From Anthopleura xanthogrammica (Eukaryota; Cnidaria; Anthozoa; Actiniaria; Actiniidae), in assembly GCA_964019055.1 (NCBI GenBank), contig OZ025214.1, forward strand, positions 1-64,000: 64,000 nucleotides of DNA. The letters run 5' to 3'. Under the pieces are notes generated by a model that did not search any database, was not told the origin of the DNA, and saw only the letters and a list, made by a program, of their open reading frames with translations. Of the stretch, positions 35,318 to 47,674 are shown piece by piece (position 1 is the stretch's first letter; each line of letters opens with the position of its first letter). A program made the translations under genes and the position numbers.

Positions 35318-35748
35318 TAAAGAAAGTCCTAAATTATGCAGCAGAGGTTATCTATATCCAAATTTTACACACGTATGAGTTGCGAAGCTCCAGCAATGCC
35401 GTTCACGGCTTTTCTTGCTTGGGTTATTCGCCTTCGACGTTCTCCGATAATTCCGTCGTAAAACAGCTCTCTCCTGCCCTAATTCTTGGCCCAACTTGTG
35501 TCCCAAATGTACTTTCACTTTCATGGATGTATTAGTTAAGTTCCAAACTCCTCAGTAGCGATATACATGTGTACTTTCACGAGGAAATAGGACAAGAAAA
35601 AATTTGTAATCCATTCAAAACACTTCGGTCGCCATGTTGTTTTGAAAGCGAAAACCAATACATGTGACGTCATCAAACATTCCAAATATAAATTTAGAAC
35701 CCATTCCCTCTCGTCCTAATGACCAGCGGCCACTACCATGAGAATAGC
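35318..35748. promoter_or_regulatory. Shared bidirectional promoter region ZRANB1/WDR6
   Basis: Only 431 bp separate the two start codons. It contains a perfect CRE palindrome TGACGTCA at 35665-35672 and GTCGCCATGTTGT at about 35629-35641, which resembles a YY1 site (CGCCATNTT). There is no TATA box. This arrangement is typical of paired housekeeping genes; binding is inferred. Confidence 0.6.
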
Positions 35749-37116
35749 ATGGAACCATGCAGCATGCAGTCTGCAGCAGCGAAACGTGCAAGAATGGAAA
35801 AATCGGCTTTAATTTCATCTGTTACTAGTTTGGCCTTTGTGAAAGACCTCATTTTGTCAGGTTTGTGTTCACAACATTCATAACAGCAAATAGTTTATTC
35901 CTTAATTTCAGGTTGTCTCTTATGAGTTTCTTTTCATTTTGAATACGTTTTATTACTACAATTAACTTATGTTTTGGAACTAAGTTAATAGTTTACAACT
36001 CCAAATAAAATCTGTCTGTCTGTCTTATTGGATGAAATTAAACAATATCATTAATTGTCAAGTGTGTTATCTGCCAAAGCCATAGGCTGAGGCAGATAAA
36101 AGTCTTGATAATTACTGGGTTTCCATGGTGGCAAACCAGTCTTAAAATGAGAGCCGTTTTTCGGGCGTCAGGTAGACCATAATGTCTATTTTGACGTCAC
36201 ACGTCATTATTGGCATTATTGGTCGAGAACTTGTAACCATAGCAATAGTCTGTGCAATTAAGTTGTGTTATGTATTTGTGTATAAATATGATCTGACAAT
36301 TTAATAGACTTTGCTACATGATATCTAGCACGAGGTATTTATAGCTTTCGGTGTTTGGTTGCCATTAATTCATTCGTTCAAGGTTCGTGGCCTACCATTG
36401 TCTTTAGCTTTCTTAACAGTATGCTTAAACTACTTACAAACGCACGCGCCGTACGTGGTAGACCCACACTAAAAGATGTTATTGAACGATTTTGGAACGG
36501 GTTGGTCCAGGTACTCAAAGAGAGAAGTCTGAGAATCTATGAGCTATCTTTGAGAATCTATGAGAATATAAATGAAATAAGCTAATTACTGGCTAAGCAG
36601 CTAGGTAATGCGAGTCAACAGTCAATCTTCCTTACAAAGACACAATCTATCTTGGCCACTGTCCAGTATTCAATTGTGAAACCTAGAGAGCACACAACAG
36701 TGCCAAAAAACACATAAAATAGCATCACCTACTGTTTTTCATTCAGCGTTAACAGTTTTCAAGATGTTTCTCTCACTTTATTTGCCTTGACATTCATATT
36801 AAACTTTCTTTCTTAATTGTACACAAAAAATATTTTTCAGCTTTTGAAAAAATATTTCAATCTCCATTTTGACCTTGAGTGAACTTGACATGATAAGTGT
36901 ATTATCTGCAGAAAACCCTACTGATAATACATTTATCATATCAAGTTCACATGATATCAGGTATTGGTTTAAGGCTCTTGGCCAATCAGAAGCAAGATAA
37001 TAATTATTGAAATGTATATTAATAAACAATAATTTATTATTGGATGAGGTTGAGCATGATATCGTAAATTATCAAGAGTAAGGCCGTGTTATCTGCCGAA
37101 GCTTTAGGCTGAGGCG

Positions 37117-37149
<33 letters not shown>

Positions 37150-40100
37150 TTATTGCTCATTAAATTAACAGTTTGACAATTTTATAGTAAGATAAAACGG
37201 CCAAGGTCTTGATATTTACGATATCATATGAAAACCGAATTCAATAATTGTTTTATTATACATTTTGTAAACTAAGAATAACTAGACGCTCTTGGAGCGT
37301 TCACTGGGTTGCCTGTGCGAGAGCTCGCCCACTCTCCAATCCTATATACTGTATTATTTCTTACCAAAGTGTTCCTTTTGGGTTCAAAGTCCCCCTTTAT
37401 AAAAAACATTTTAAATTCTAGTAAGACATTAGTGTTGCGTTACTGACTTGTCAACGCATATTATATTTCTACTTGACCTACTAGAGTACCTTTCAAGACT
37501 AGCTGATGAAATAAACATATCTATTTCAGTATCGAAACTGTTCGCTGCAAAACAAATGTTTTATCAACGTAAATACTCTTAGCCAAAATGTGTTTAACTG
37601 GTCATTTGTTTTTCCCTCAGTTTTTGTTTTCTGTATTTTCATAAATGGAAATATTCAACAAGGAGTCTTGGCAGTTCGCTTTCTTGTAGATCACTATCAG
37701 CTCGTCTGACTTCTACAAGTTCTTGGAGTCAGCTTTCATCAAAGCTTTGTTTGTCACTCGTTTTGTAGTTTGTCTCTCGTTCTGTAGTTTGTCTCAGTAT
37801 ATTTTTTTGTATCTGAGATCTGGTAAGATCTAGTTTGATCATAGCTAGGTAGTTTATAGATTCTCTTAGTCTATTTTGACTAGTTTGTCTAGTTCTACGA
37901 TTCTCATACCGTAGTTTGCTCATAGATTCTCAGAGATAGCTCATAGATTCTCAGACTTTTCTCTTTGAGTATGTGGACCAACCCGTTCCAAAATCGCTCA
38001 TTAACATCTTTTAGTGTGTGTCTACCACGTACGGCGTGTGTGTTTGTAAGTAGTTTAAGCGTAGCGTTAAAAAACCTAAAGACAATAGTACGCAACATGC
38101 CTACAGACAAAATAGTACTTCACGAACCCTGAACGAATGAATTAATGGTGACTCAACACTAAAAACTATAAATACATAGTCCTCGATGTCGTGTGGCAAC
38201 TTCATTGGACATTGGACATTGTTTACACGTTCTCGACCAATCATGACGTGTGAAATTATGGTCTACCTGACGCACGAAAAACGGATCTCATTTTAAGACT
38301 GGTTTGCTACCTTAGCAACCCAGTAAAAATGTAATTCTTCTTTCGAAAAAACATATTTCTGTTTCCATTGTGACATTTAAACTCGACATGATAAGTGTAT
38401 TATCTGTAGGTAAAACCTACAGATAATAAATTTATCATGTCGAGTTCACACGATATCAGGGATTGGCTGAGGGCTCTCGGCCAATGAGAAGCGAGATAGT
38501 GAGTAAAATGTATAATAATACCATTTACTTTGACTGTAATGAATTAAGACTGGATTGTTTTTCTTATTTGCAGGTCAGGGTCCATATTTGAGTATATATA
38601 ATGTAGTGAGTGGGGAAAGGATCCTCTGTGAACATGTCTTGGGGAATTCTAGAATTCATGCTATTAGAGGTAAATTTTGTAGATTAGATATTTTTAATAC
38701 CATACAATAAATTTATTGTTACCCTTTTTGAAATTAACAACAGAAAAAAAATACAAAGTTGTTGAGTCATTCCCAACTGTTAGGTCCTGCTCACATTTTT
38801 ATTTGAAAGCATATGATTTAAGATGCACTTGGTCTTGCATCCACACTAAAATGGTCAAAACTGCTGAGTATTTTCCATTTTCATAGAAAATGCATAAATT
38901 GAAAACATTTTCTCAGGGTAGAAATATTTTTTATTGTTGTCATTGCAGCTAATAAAAAGGAAGAGTCCTTGGTTGCTATTTCTGGTCAAAAGATTTTGAG
39001 GATATTTGAAATCATCTCTACTCAAGCATGTGTAAGGTAATACTACATAGATGTCAATATTCTCATGATTTGGCCTATATTTGATGTCTAATCCTTATAC
39101 AAAAGGAAACAATATATAACTTTTATGGGAAAGAAAGATATAAATAAATTTGTTTAAAAGAAATGTGAAGTCATGTACTTTAGTTTGTGCTGATCACATT
39201 TTAAATGGCCACTTTGTAAACAAGCAAGGGACTGGGACGAGTTTTGAATTTTAATCAAATTAGCAAAAAACTCAAGATTAGTAAGTCTAGCAAATTTGAA
39301 CACGTTTCGTTAAAAAGAAGCAGAGTTACTAGTTACTAGTTACTAGTTACAGAGTTACTAGCCTTCAAAAGTGTTTAAAATTTACAAAGATACATACATT
39401 CTTTGTACATTTTTGACACTTTTGAAAGCCAATAATTCTGGTTCTTTTCATTCAATCATGTTTAAATTTGGCAGACTTAAAAATTCAAAACTCGCCCCAG
39501 TCCCTTGCTCAATTCTAAAGTGGCCAATTGCTGATCACACTCTTGTCGTCAGTTAGGTTTTGCAGATGGAGAGAGAAATAAGAAATACCTATTTTATATC
39601 TTTACTTTGTTATCATACCAGGATTAAAAATAAAACAAGTCTGCTATCATTTCCTGATCTGATATTGGATGTTCATTGGTTACATAGTAATAATGGAAAA
39701 TCCAATTATGAAGTTGCCATAGCAACAGCCCATAATGCTGTTTGGTATTTTAACATGGAGACAGGCATAAAGTCGCAGGTTGCACAGTGTGAAGAAAACA
39801 GTATATTGTATCCTTCAACTTACTTTTTCTCAGCTTTATATATTTATAGGGTTAATTAAATTATTATTACTTCTCTTTTATTTCAACAAAGGACTTATAT
39901 CAGTCACTTGTTGTATTCAACACACCATTACGGTCCCAACTAGTAACCGCTAGTTATTATCATGATTTTAACATCATTTCTTGATTACTGAGAGTAAATG
40001 CATTATGATTGTGAAAACAGAGCAGAAAAAAAGTGAAAGTAGCAAACTTGTTGTTTTTCTGCTTGGCATACATTATCATTAATGTAATTCCACTTGATTG

Positions 40101-43100
40101 ATTTCAATTCATGTCATTGTTTTGGCCTTACATCACATTATTACAAAGATATTCTGCCCAATTCTTTGGCAGTGACTTAAATAAGCTCCTCCTGGCATCT
40201 GGAACAGTATTCAATCAAGTGTTGTTGTGGAAAGTAAAAGGAACAAAGACAAAGGGAAAATGCATTAAAATACTGAGTAAACTGTCAGGTCATGAGGGAG
40301 TCATATTTAAGATTAACTTCAACAATTCAGGAACATTAATGACTTCAGTATCTGATGACAGAAGTATACGATTATGGGAACTAACTTACAGTGCCTTAGA
40401 TTTTACTGGACAAGTACAACTTTTACTTATATTGTATGGACATAGTGCAAGAGTATGGGATGCAAAGGTGTTAACAAACTTTCTTGTGAGCATTGGAGAA
40501 GATGCAGTGTGTAATGTTTGGAGTTATGATGGGAAAATTGTGAAAAAATTTTCAGGACACAAAGGTAAAAATTATTATTATCATTATCATTATTATCATT
40601 ATAATTATATCATCATTCTATAATCCCATATAAGCAACTATGGTATTGCTTTCAAATTTTCATCCTGTCCAAATCGAAGATTAATTTGGATCGTTTTTGA
40701 TCGCATTTTTCTTGAGAAAACTGAGGCTGTCCAATTACTACTAATTGGATAGTTTTTCTCAGCCAATCAAATTGAGTAAAACAATAGCAATTACCTTTCA
40801 GCCAATCAGCGTGCAGCTTATGCTTGTTGGCTTTGTTTACTTTGTCCTGAATTCAAGATGGCGGATCGAGGAAGAAGAAAATTGTTCTTTGTTTTTAATG
40901 ATGTTTTAGTCAAAAATTATGAAAATTATTTCCTTAACATGGAACTGCAAGAAGTTTTTACTAGACTCCCAGTAGTATCTTCAGAACATTTAGGTCCCAT
41001 ACGAGAAGTAAATATGGACAAAAATACACAAAGAAGTCACGCGACATGGATGAAAATATGTGACTGCTTGAATGTTCAACTGCTTGTGGAAACCATAAAA
41101 TCTTGCGAAACATTGCACCTTCACCACAGAAAAGTCTCAAAAGTACTAGAATGGCCGACTGTTGGCATATAGCCAGTCAAGAAGCAAGGCAATATTGTTA
41201 TATTTGAATTATTTTCTAAATTTTTATTCGTGTGTCTTTATGATCATGAGTTTGTCATGATGTCATATATAATTAATCTGCAATAGGAATACATGCTTGT
41301 CCAATTTTGAAATAATTGAATTGAAAAAATTACTCTGACTGCCAAATTGGACTCTGCCTATCGCCTCGTCCAATGTTGACATTCAGAATTTTTTTCATCC
41401 AATTATTTCCAAATCGGACAGCATGTATTCCTATTACCTATACTAATTGTTGTTGTTGTGGTTATGAGTAGAGTAAAGGTACAGCTTATTTAACCTGTTT
41501 TCTCCCCCATACTGTCCTAAGGTAAAAGTATCTGGAGTCTAGCCATATGTAAAGATGAACATGTAATTGCTACTGGTGGTGGAGATGGAAGTATTAGACT
41601 TTTCTCCTTGGATGACATCAACACCAAAGAACCTATGGTCACAGCACAATCGTTTTTACCAGGAACTACAGAACAGTTGAAACTAAACAAGAAGGGTGGA
41701 GTAACTATTGACTCTCCAAGATCTGTTTCTTTGGTGTCACATAAAACGTCTTTGATTATGACATCTAAAGGGTATGACATTACTTAGACAACAGTATCTC
41801 CACCCCTCCATTATGTTGTGCATTCTCCTCTAATTAATGTGAAAGTAAAATTAACTCTGATTGGAATTTAATTCATGTATAACCCAGTAACCTCTAGTTT
41901 CTGTGCTACAACAGAGCCCTGTAACCCAGGATGCATTTGGGTTGATCCTTACAGGCCTTTATCACCACACTTTACTGCCTGTTTCTACCTCCAATTGCAG
42001 AAATGAGAGGTTGGACATACACTCCTCAATAAATGGACATCACCCCTAAATATCCCAGACATTACGTATAGGATATTAATAGGCTAGCTATCTGATATGG
42101 TTAGGGTTAGCTATCTAATAGCCCTCAGAAACTGAAATCTGTGAATTTGTTTGTTCATTTTAGTTACTTGTATGAATATAATTGGAGAGAGAAATCAGGA
42201 AACACCACAGCATTTGATGACCAGCCAGAAGGTTCAAAAACAGTTGAAGAGCAGACATCCAGTGGATGGAGGCTGTTGTTGCATGACCCAAGCTATGCAT
42301 CATACAGTTTAATGGCAGTGTCTTCTGATCACCAGTACGTAGCATTTGGCAACTTGCAGGGAAGCATCAAGGTCCAAGAAACAAGTATGTTTGTATCTTC
42401 ATATTCATATCTATTGGTCTTCTACTTCCTTCCTGCACTTTCTTGATTGAGTCTTCTAGCTGAGTCTTCTAGGAAATTTGTTTAAATATATGCCAGTAAT
42501 AATTTTTTGTTTCAGGTTTTTCTTCAGAAGCTACAGAAGTGAAACCTTTCACAAGTAAAGTATTGAGTCTGCTTTGGTCTGTTCAAACTGCTTCACACAG
42601 TCTTTTCTCTTGTGGACCAGAAGGAATAATTATTTGGTGGCATGTGTTCAAAGATAGTCAAGGAGTATTACAAATGGAACAAGTTCATACATTTTCTATT
42701 CCATATTCAAAACAACGATGGGCATCAGCTGTAGAGGTGTTGGATCAAGGTGTTGTGATGGCAAAAGAGCAAGAAAGAAGAAAAGGAAATTGTCACATAG
42801 TATTTGGGGATAGGAAGGGTTCTATTCACTTGTTTGATGCTAGAGGAAGTAGCCAACACGAGGTAATAATTGTGATCGTAAACAACCTATGGAATGTTGC
42901 TATGGAGCTACCATATATACAATCAGGGTTTTTATTTAAATGTTGCCTTAGTGGCACTTAATTGAATTTTCTTGCATGATAAGGTCCTAGGTCCAGTCCA
43001 TTCATTACCAGTTATACATGGTCATATTGGAGTGACACAGCTGTGTGCTCATGAAAACAGTCTATACTCTGCTGGTAGAGATGGAACATATCGCCAATAC

Positions 43101-45429
43101 CAACTCTTGGATTCTAGCCTTGAAGTGATTGACACCAAAAAGGTAACTTTTTCATGCTAACAGCATAGTGAGTGACACATTTGCATATTTAGAACCCTTT
43201 CTTCACTTTCTGTAACCACAAGTTAAGGAGGGTATATGGTACACCATTCACGGCCAGGAAAGAGTTAAGATTTGGAGTGGTAGAAATCTTAGAGATTTCG
43301 TTCATATTCCTGAGGTTCTTTTTGGATGTTTTAGGTTCTGCTGTGTTTGTTAGTTGTGAGCACTCGTCTAAATATTTCATTTTTTAAGAAACTGACAAGA
43401 CTACTTTTGAAACAAGACATGTTTTGACAGTAGTCTTAAGTTTCCTGCTGTTATTATAATATTTAAATTCACTGGTTTCTTATTCTCTACTTTGGGGGCA
43501 GTTTGCATAAATACAATAGCTTGCTATCCTTCACTGCACATGAAAACTATTATGTTTATGCAAAGTGCCCCTCACATTTGATGCAAATGGGCCAAATCAA
43601 AATGGGTCGTAAGAAAGCAGTGTATAGGTTATCCACCCACACAATCGAAAAGAATCAAAGCATAAAAGCATTGGTCCTAGAACTGTTTTGTCTCATCTCA
43701 TCCATCTGAATTTTTGTCTTTTTTCACTGGGTAGAATGACAAATATTTATTTATTTTATGCCATAGGTATTCAAAGGATTGGAATGGGTTGAAAAGCTAA
43801 TGTTTATTCCAACCGGTGACCTGGTGATAGCAGGATTTCACACGGTCAGTAACAAGCTAGCATATTCTTGTCTTGTCTACATTTCCTTTTAGTTCTTGAA
43901 ACAAAGGCATTTTTTTAAAAAATTGCCCAATATTCTTATTTACAGGCATATTTCATAGTATGGAGTGTTGAAAAAAACCAAGTTGTATTCAAAGTCAAGT
44001 GTGGTGGAGGACATCGGGCTTGGGACTTTGCCCTGAACCAAATTCCAGTAAGTAGGTCCTTTGCATACAAGACATTAAAAAACACTACACCAAACTGATA
44101 CTGAGGATCAACCATTAATGTTGTAGGAATCAAGAAATGTTGAAGCTGTGTTTACATATTTGAAGGGAAACTCCATCAATGCACACTTGGAACAGCTGAG
44201 AAATTCCATAGCAAAACCTGTATTTCAGGTAATAGTATAATAGCGAAGTAACTGTTGCAGGAATAGGGTGTGGAATGGTAGAATAATGGAAGGGTGATGT
44301 ATATGGCCTATACTTGTTTCCTGTCTTTAATTACCATTTTATTTGGTGATGAATCAATTGGCAGTCTGTGTATATACCTAATAGCAAGATTGTTGTCAGG
44401 TTCAAAATATATGCCTTAGGAAGTAATTTAACATAAAAGAGCACCCACACATTAATAGGGAGGTGGAGTTTCAGCTCATAACAAGCAAAACAGGAGAAAT
44501 GGCATTAAATATAAAATTGAACGTTTCATATGACTTGTTATTAGACTGGTTTTCATGGTCGAGAAGCAACATGCCTGTGCTACGTTGATAGCGTGCCTTT
44601 TGGTAATCAAGGTAAGCCACGATTCTCACAAGTCATGTTCAAGAAGACTTAAAAACTACTTTAGAATTAACAAGGATCTTTTATCATTGGTTTTCATGTA
44701 GGATTCCCCCGGCATCATGTGTTCCTGACAGGAAGTGAAGACACCACCATAAACATGATGTCATGTATCTTTTCCTTAAATTATTTACATTTGTACACAG
44801 TTAAACTGATTTTGCCTGGAAACATTCATTTGTTATTTCTTGACAAGTCTTAAGATAACAGCACAGTTGGTTGTTTAACAAAGGTATTCACTGCACAGGG
44901 ACATATTTCTAGCATACGAGCATTAAGTGTTACCCCTACATGTACACGCATAGGAGAGTGTAATAACACAAAATACTTACTATTCTCTGGAGGAGGAAGA
45001 GCATCTCTCAGATGCTGGCGAGTAGATCTTTCAGCTGTTAAGATCAGCAACAATGAGTGTGTGGCTTCGAGTCCGCCCGTTTCTCACATATGCGAGTATT
45101 CTTCTCGATCCAGTAATCAAAGAAGAAAGCGCAGAAGACAGGTCGGTCAAAACATCCACTCAGAGATTCGCTTTATGTCCTTAACGTCTTTGTCTATCTC
45201 TGTTATTATGGACGACGAGAGCTTTCAAGATAGGGCGCGATATTTGTATGGTATAGCTGCTGCTTGTTCCGATGGATTCGTCAGGTAACATCAAAAGTTT
45301 TTTCTAAATATCTTTAATAGCCTGTGTACGCCGTTCTTACCCCCTCCACCCCCCCTCCACCCCCCCTCCACCCCCCCTCCACCCCCCCTCCACCCCCCCT
45401 CCACCCCCCCTCCACCCCCCCTCCACCCA

Positions 45430-45499
<70 letters not shown>

Positions 45500-47371
45500 T
45501 TACACACACACACACACACACAGGGGCAAAGGTGTGAGTGGCTTCACACAGGCCGTAATACTTTAGATTCTCGTACACAAGTATCATAAATAAATAAATA
45601 TTAAATAAATGGGAAATAATAAATAGAATGTAACAGTGGATTTCACAGTCAGAGAGGTTGTTCTTCCACTCGATTCGAATTGGGATATAGAAGTTGATTT
45701 AGATATAGATATAGAAAAAACGGAAAACCTGGAGAAAAACCCTCGAAGCACGGGAGAGAACCAACAAGCAACTCTACTCACAAAAAACCTAACCCTAAGG
45801 ACTGAACCCGGGTCGCAATGGTCCCTACCTAGGGGGGTGGGGGGTGCACGCGGTGCGTCCTCACCCCACTCCGGCCCCCATCCTCCACTCCCAAAGGTCC
45901 ACATTTTGGTATTGAAAGTCCAACATTTACTGTGCAGTCGGTTAAAGGAAAAGATATTTATCAATTTTGAACGCTATAAGCTTGTTTAGGCTTTTCTTTG
46001 GTTGGGCTTTATTTTTGGTTGGGCCTTGCGCCGGCCATGCAAAACGGTCGCATCTCGGTTGCACCCTCCCACACACAAAAAGTCCTGAGTACAGTCCTGC
46101 TACGCCACCCGTACATACTTCCCACTTCTTCTTGAGAAATACGTTTCTTTACGTTTATTTCCTATAGGATCTTTATCTTCGATGAAAAGGACTCGAAGTT
46201 CTTTCTTGTCGCACAATCTGATTACTTACAACGGTGTGTCTTGACTGTAGACCATCTCATTCATCATACCCATCCAGGACATCATAGTGTATTGGTATTT
46301 GCTGGCGATACTGCAGGCAAGATCTCTGTGTGGGACGTTACTGATCGCCTTATTGAATACATTAGTGAAGAAGCTGTTGTTACGACAAAAGGAAGCTCAT
46401 GTAGCTCTTCTTCAGTAAAGGAACATGAAAACCCCAATTTTGCATGTATAACTCCAGTTGAAAACTCTCTTGGTCGGCCTCTACATGTGTTCAAAGCACA
46501 TCAATCTGGAGTTAACGATATTTCTATTTATAAAGGTACATTTTATTCCTCTGTGCCTGGTAATGGTTACTTTTACTCCCTCTCTTTGTCATTCGTCGTT
46601 TACAGTCGTTAAATGGCATATATTTTATTTTTGTTTGATATTTAAGGTTGTTCGAGTTACTTTTTGTGTAGCGGCGGAGATGATAGTGCATTGTTTGTGG
46701 CAGAATGGAATATTTGTTCAACAGAAAGTGGGTCACGTGGTATAGACGTGATAAGAGAAGAAACTGTCCAATCAGCCCATACTTCCTCCGTCACAGGTAT
46801 CTCAGTCACGTCTTACTATATGCTAATGAATGTTTGATAAAATGGAGCTATATTTGCCTTATTTACTTGTCATCTTCCAGGTATTAGAATTATAGATTCT
46901 AGCAGGATAGTATCATCATCTACGGACCAGCGTTTAAAACTTTGGAATATCAATTCAAAAGAGGTAGGCCACCTAACAATACCCGGCTTGCCAGAGGTTT
47001 CCTTATTTCTCTCCTCTAACGAGAAGGAGAGAAATTAGAAGAGAAATTAGAAAACCTCTGCCAAAAAGGATACCTAACAACTAACAAGCATCGTGTAGTT
47101 TACTTTTAACCCACTGTAATTTTACTACAACTATAGGACAGTACAGCAAATAACAAGTTCGTCCGACTGAGTCAAGTTGAGTTCGTCGATGTACCGGATG
47201 TGCAAGCTATCGAGACGTGGAAAACTTGGTAAGTGATACACACTTGAACGTTTTGCTGTTAAAAGCACTTTTGGTAATTGGAAAACTTTTCTTATTTCCA
47301 GGCGGAAGAATGGTAAATCTACGACTATAGGAGTATGTGGAGTTGGCTTACAGATGTTACTGCTAGACTAA
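35749..47371 (+). CDS. WDR6: WDR6 WD-repeat protein (tRNA 2'-O-methylation partner), 20 exons
   Basis: Exons: 35749-35860, 38574-38669, 38949-39036, 39622-39807, 40173-40564, 41522-41771, 42164-42384, 42516-42862, 42984-43142, 43767-43844, 43946-44047, 44127-44228, 44545-44611, 44702-44764, 44855-45284, 46168-46535, 46647-46796, 46881-46963, 47137-47228, 47302-47371. The sum is 1152 codons with stop (human about 1121 aa). Diagnostic WDR6 stretches: SGHEGVIFKINF, SDDRSIRLWEL, GHSARVWDAKVL, VSIGEDAVCNVWS, GPVHSLPVIHG, SAGRDGTYRQYQL, CGGGHRAWDF, GFHGREATCL, YGIAAACSDGFVRIF, STDQRLKLWNI. WDR6 is the Trm734-type partner of FTSJ1/Trm7, methylating position 34 of certain tRNAs. The junction of exons 4 and 5 is the least certain. 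Intron 1 is 2.7 kb because of transposons. Confidence 0.94.
36875..37025. repeat. Palindromic MITE copy 1 (CATGATAAGTGTATTATCTG)
   Basis: CATGATAAGTGTATTATCTG..GATAATACATTTATCATATC forms a hairpin, followed by GTTCACATGATATCAGG and a GGCCAATCAGAAGC..GATAATAA tail. Same-orientation relative at 38375-38515. It is nested inside the 36114-38324 element. Confidence 0.75.
37070..37265. repeat. Palindromic element with (AATC)n core
   Basis: ATTATCAAGAGTAAGGCCGTG and its partner ACGGCCAAGGTCTTGATATT flank GTTATCTGCCGAAGC..TAGGCTGAGGC and about eight AATC units at 37115-37145. The GTTATCTGCC..GGCTGAGGC hairpin also occurs at 36067-36096 with a different outer stem. Confidence 0.65.
38375..38515. repeat. 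Palindromic MITE copy 2 (CATGATAAGTGTATTATCTG)
   Basis: Same architecture as 36875-37025: CGACATGATAAGTGTATTAT, inner stem CTGTAGGT..ACCTACAG, then TTATCATGTCG and a GGCCAATGAGAAGCG tail. The inner stem changes relative to copy 1 are matched on both arms. Confidence 0.75.
40727..41445. repeat. Repeat-derived block in WDR6 intron 5
   Basis: AATAGGAATACATGCTTGTCC at about 41281 is matched in reverse, ending ATTCCTATT, at about 41438. Further TCCAATT/AATTGGA words occur from 40727. A 104-codon frame (40858-41172, MADRGRRKLFF..) is enclosed. It resembles no family I know and may be a remnant of a mobile element ORF. Confidence 0.55.
45342..45522. repeat. (CCCCCCTCCA)n minisatellite plus (CA)n microsatellite
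   Basis: Eight or nine 10-bp CCCCCCTCCA units are followed directly by about 45 CA dinucleotides with one TACTTA interruption, in WDR6 intron 15. The minus strand is G6-run rich, so G-quadruplex formation is possible. Low-complexity frames on both strands are not genes. Confidence 0.95.
45595..45830 (-). mobile_element. SINE-like dispersed repeat, copy B
   Basis: Starts with an AAATAATAAAT tract, then AACAGTGGATTTCAC..TTCCACT..GAATTGGGATATAGAAGTTG and GAGAACCAACAAGCAACTCT. It ends with AACCCGGGTC; on the minus strand this gives GACCCGGGTTCAGTCC, close to a pol III B box. The A-rich end on the left would be the 3' end of a minus-oriented SINE. Confidence 0.7.
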
Positions 47372-47674
47372 TTAGAACTGAGCATCTATATCACACCTTC
47401 ATGACATCATGATGGTCAGGTATCATCCAGTTAATATCGTAAGGTTTTTTGGGTGGGCTTATAATATAATCGGGAAAGGGGGGGGGGGGGGGTACTCAAA
47501 ATAATTTTATTTTCATAAATATGCTAATAATCCCTCGGGTATCAGAAAAATAACAGCATTGACCGCTTGGAGTTAGATTGCTTGGAACGAGAAACCCACG
47601 TTGCTCTTGTCTCTTTAGGGTATTTTAAGAACAGTTTGTAAAACATGTATTCTAACATCAGTACTGAAGTAGGG

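Larger units (their letters stand above)
36114..38324. mobile_element. 2.2-kb TIR element in WDR6 intron 1
   Basis: The left arm beginning ACTGGGTTTCCATGGTGGCA at 36114 is matched in reverse by sequence ending at 38324. Homology runs about 400-450 bp inward (to about 36560 and about 37910), including ACGGGTTGGTCC and TCTGAGAATCTATGAGCTA segments. The arms are diverged (by eye about 75-85%). The interior holds other repeats and no transposase, so it is a non-autonomous or decayed DNA transposon. Confidence 0.8.

Noticed and set aside
40858..41172. 104-codon frame in WDR6 intron 5
   Set aside because: No family recognised; embedded in inverted-repeat sequence and would break the WDR6 frame. 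Listed only as part of the repeat block.
45324..45587. Pro/Thr/His-rich and Gly/Val/Cys-rich frames on both strands
   Set aside because: Pure translation of the (CCCCCCTCCA)n and (CA)n arrays within a WDR6 intron.
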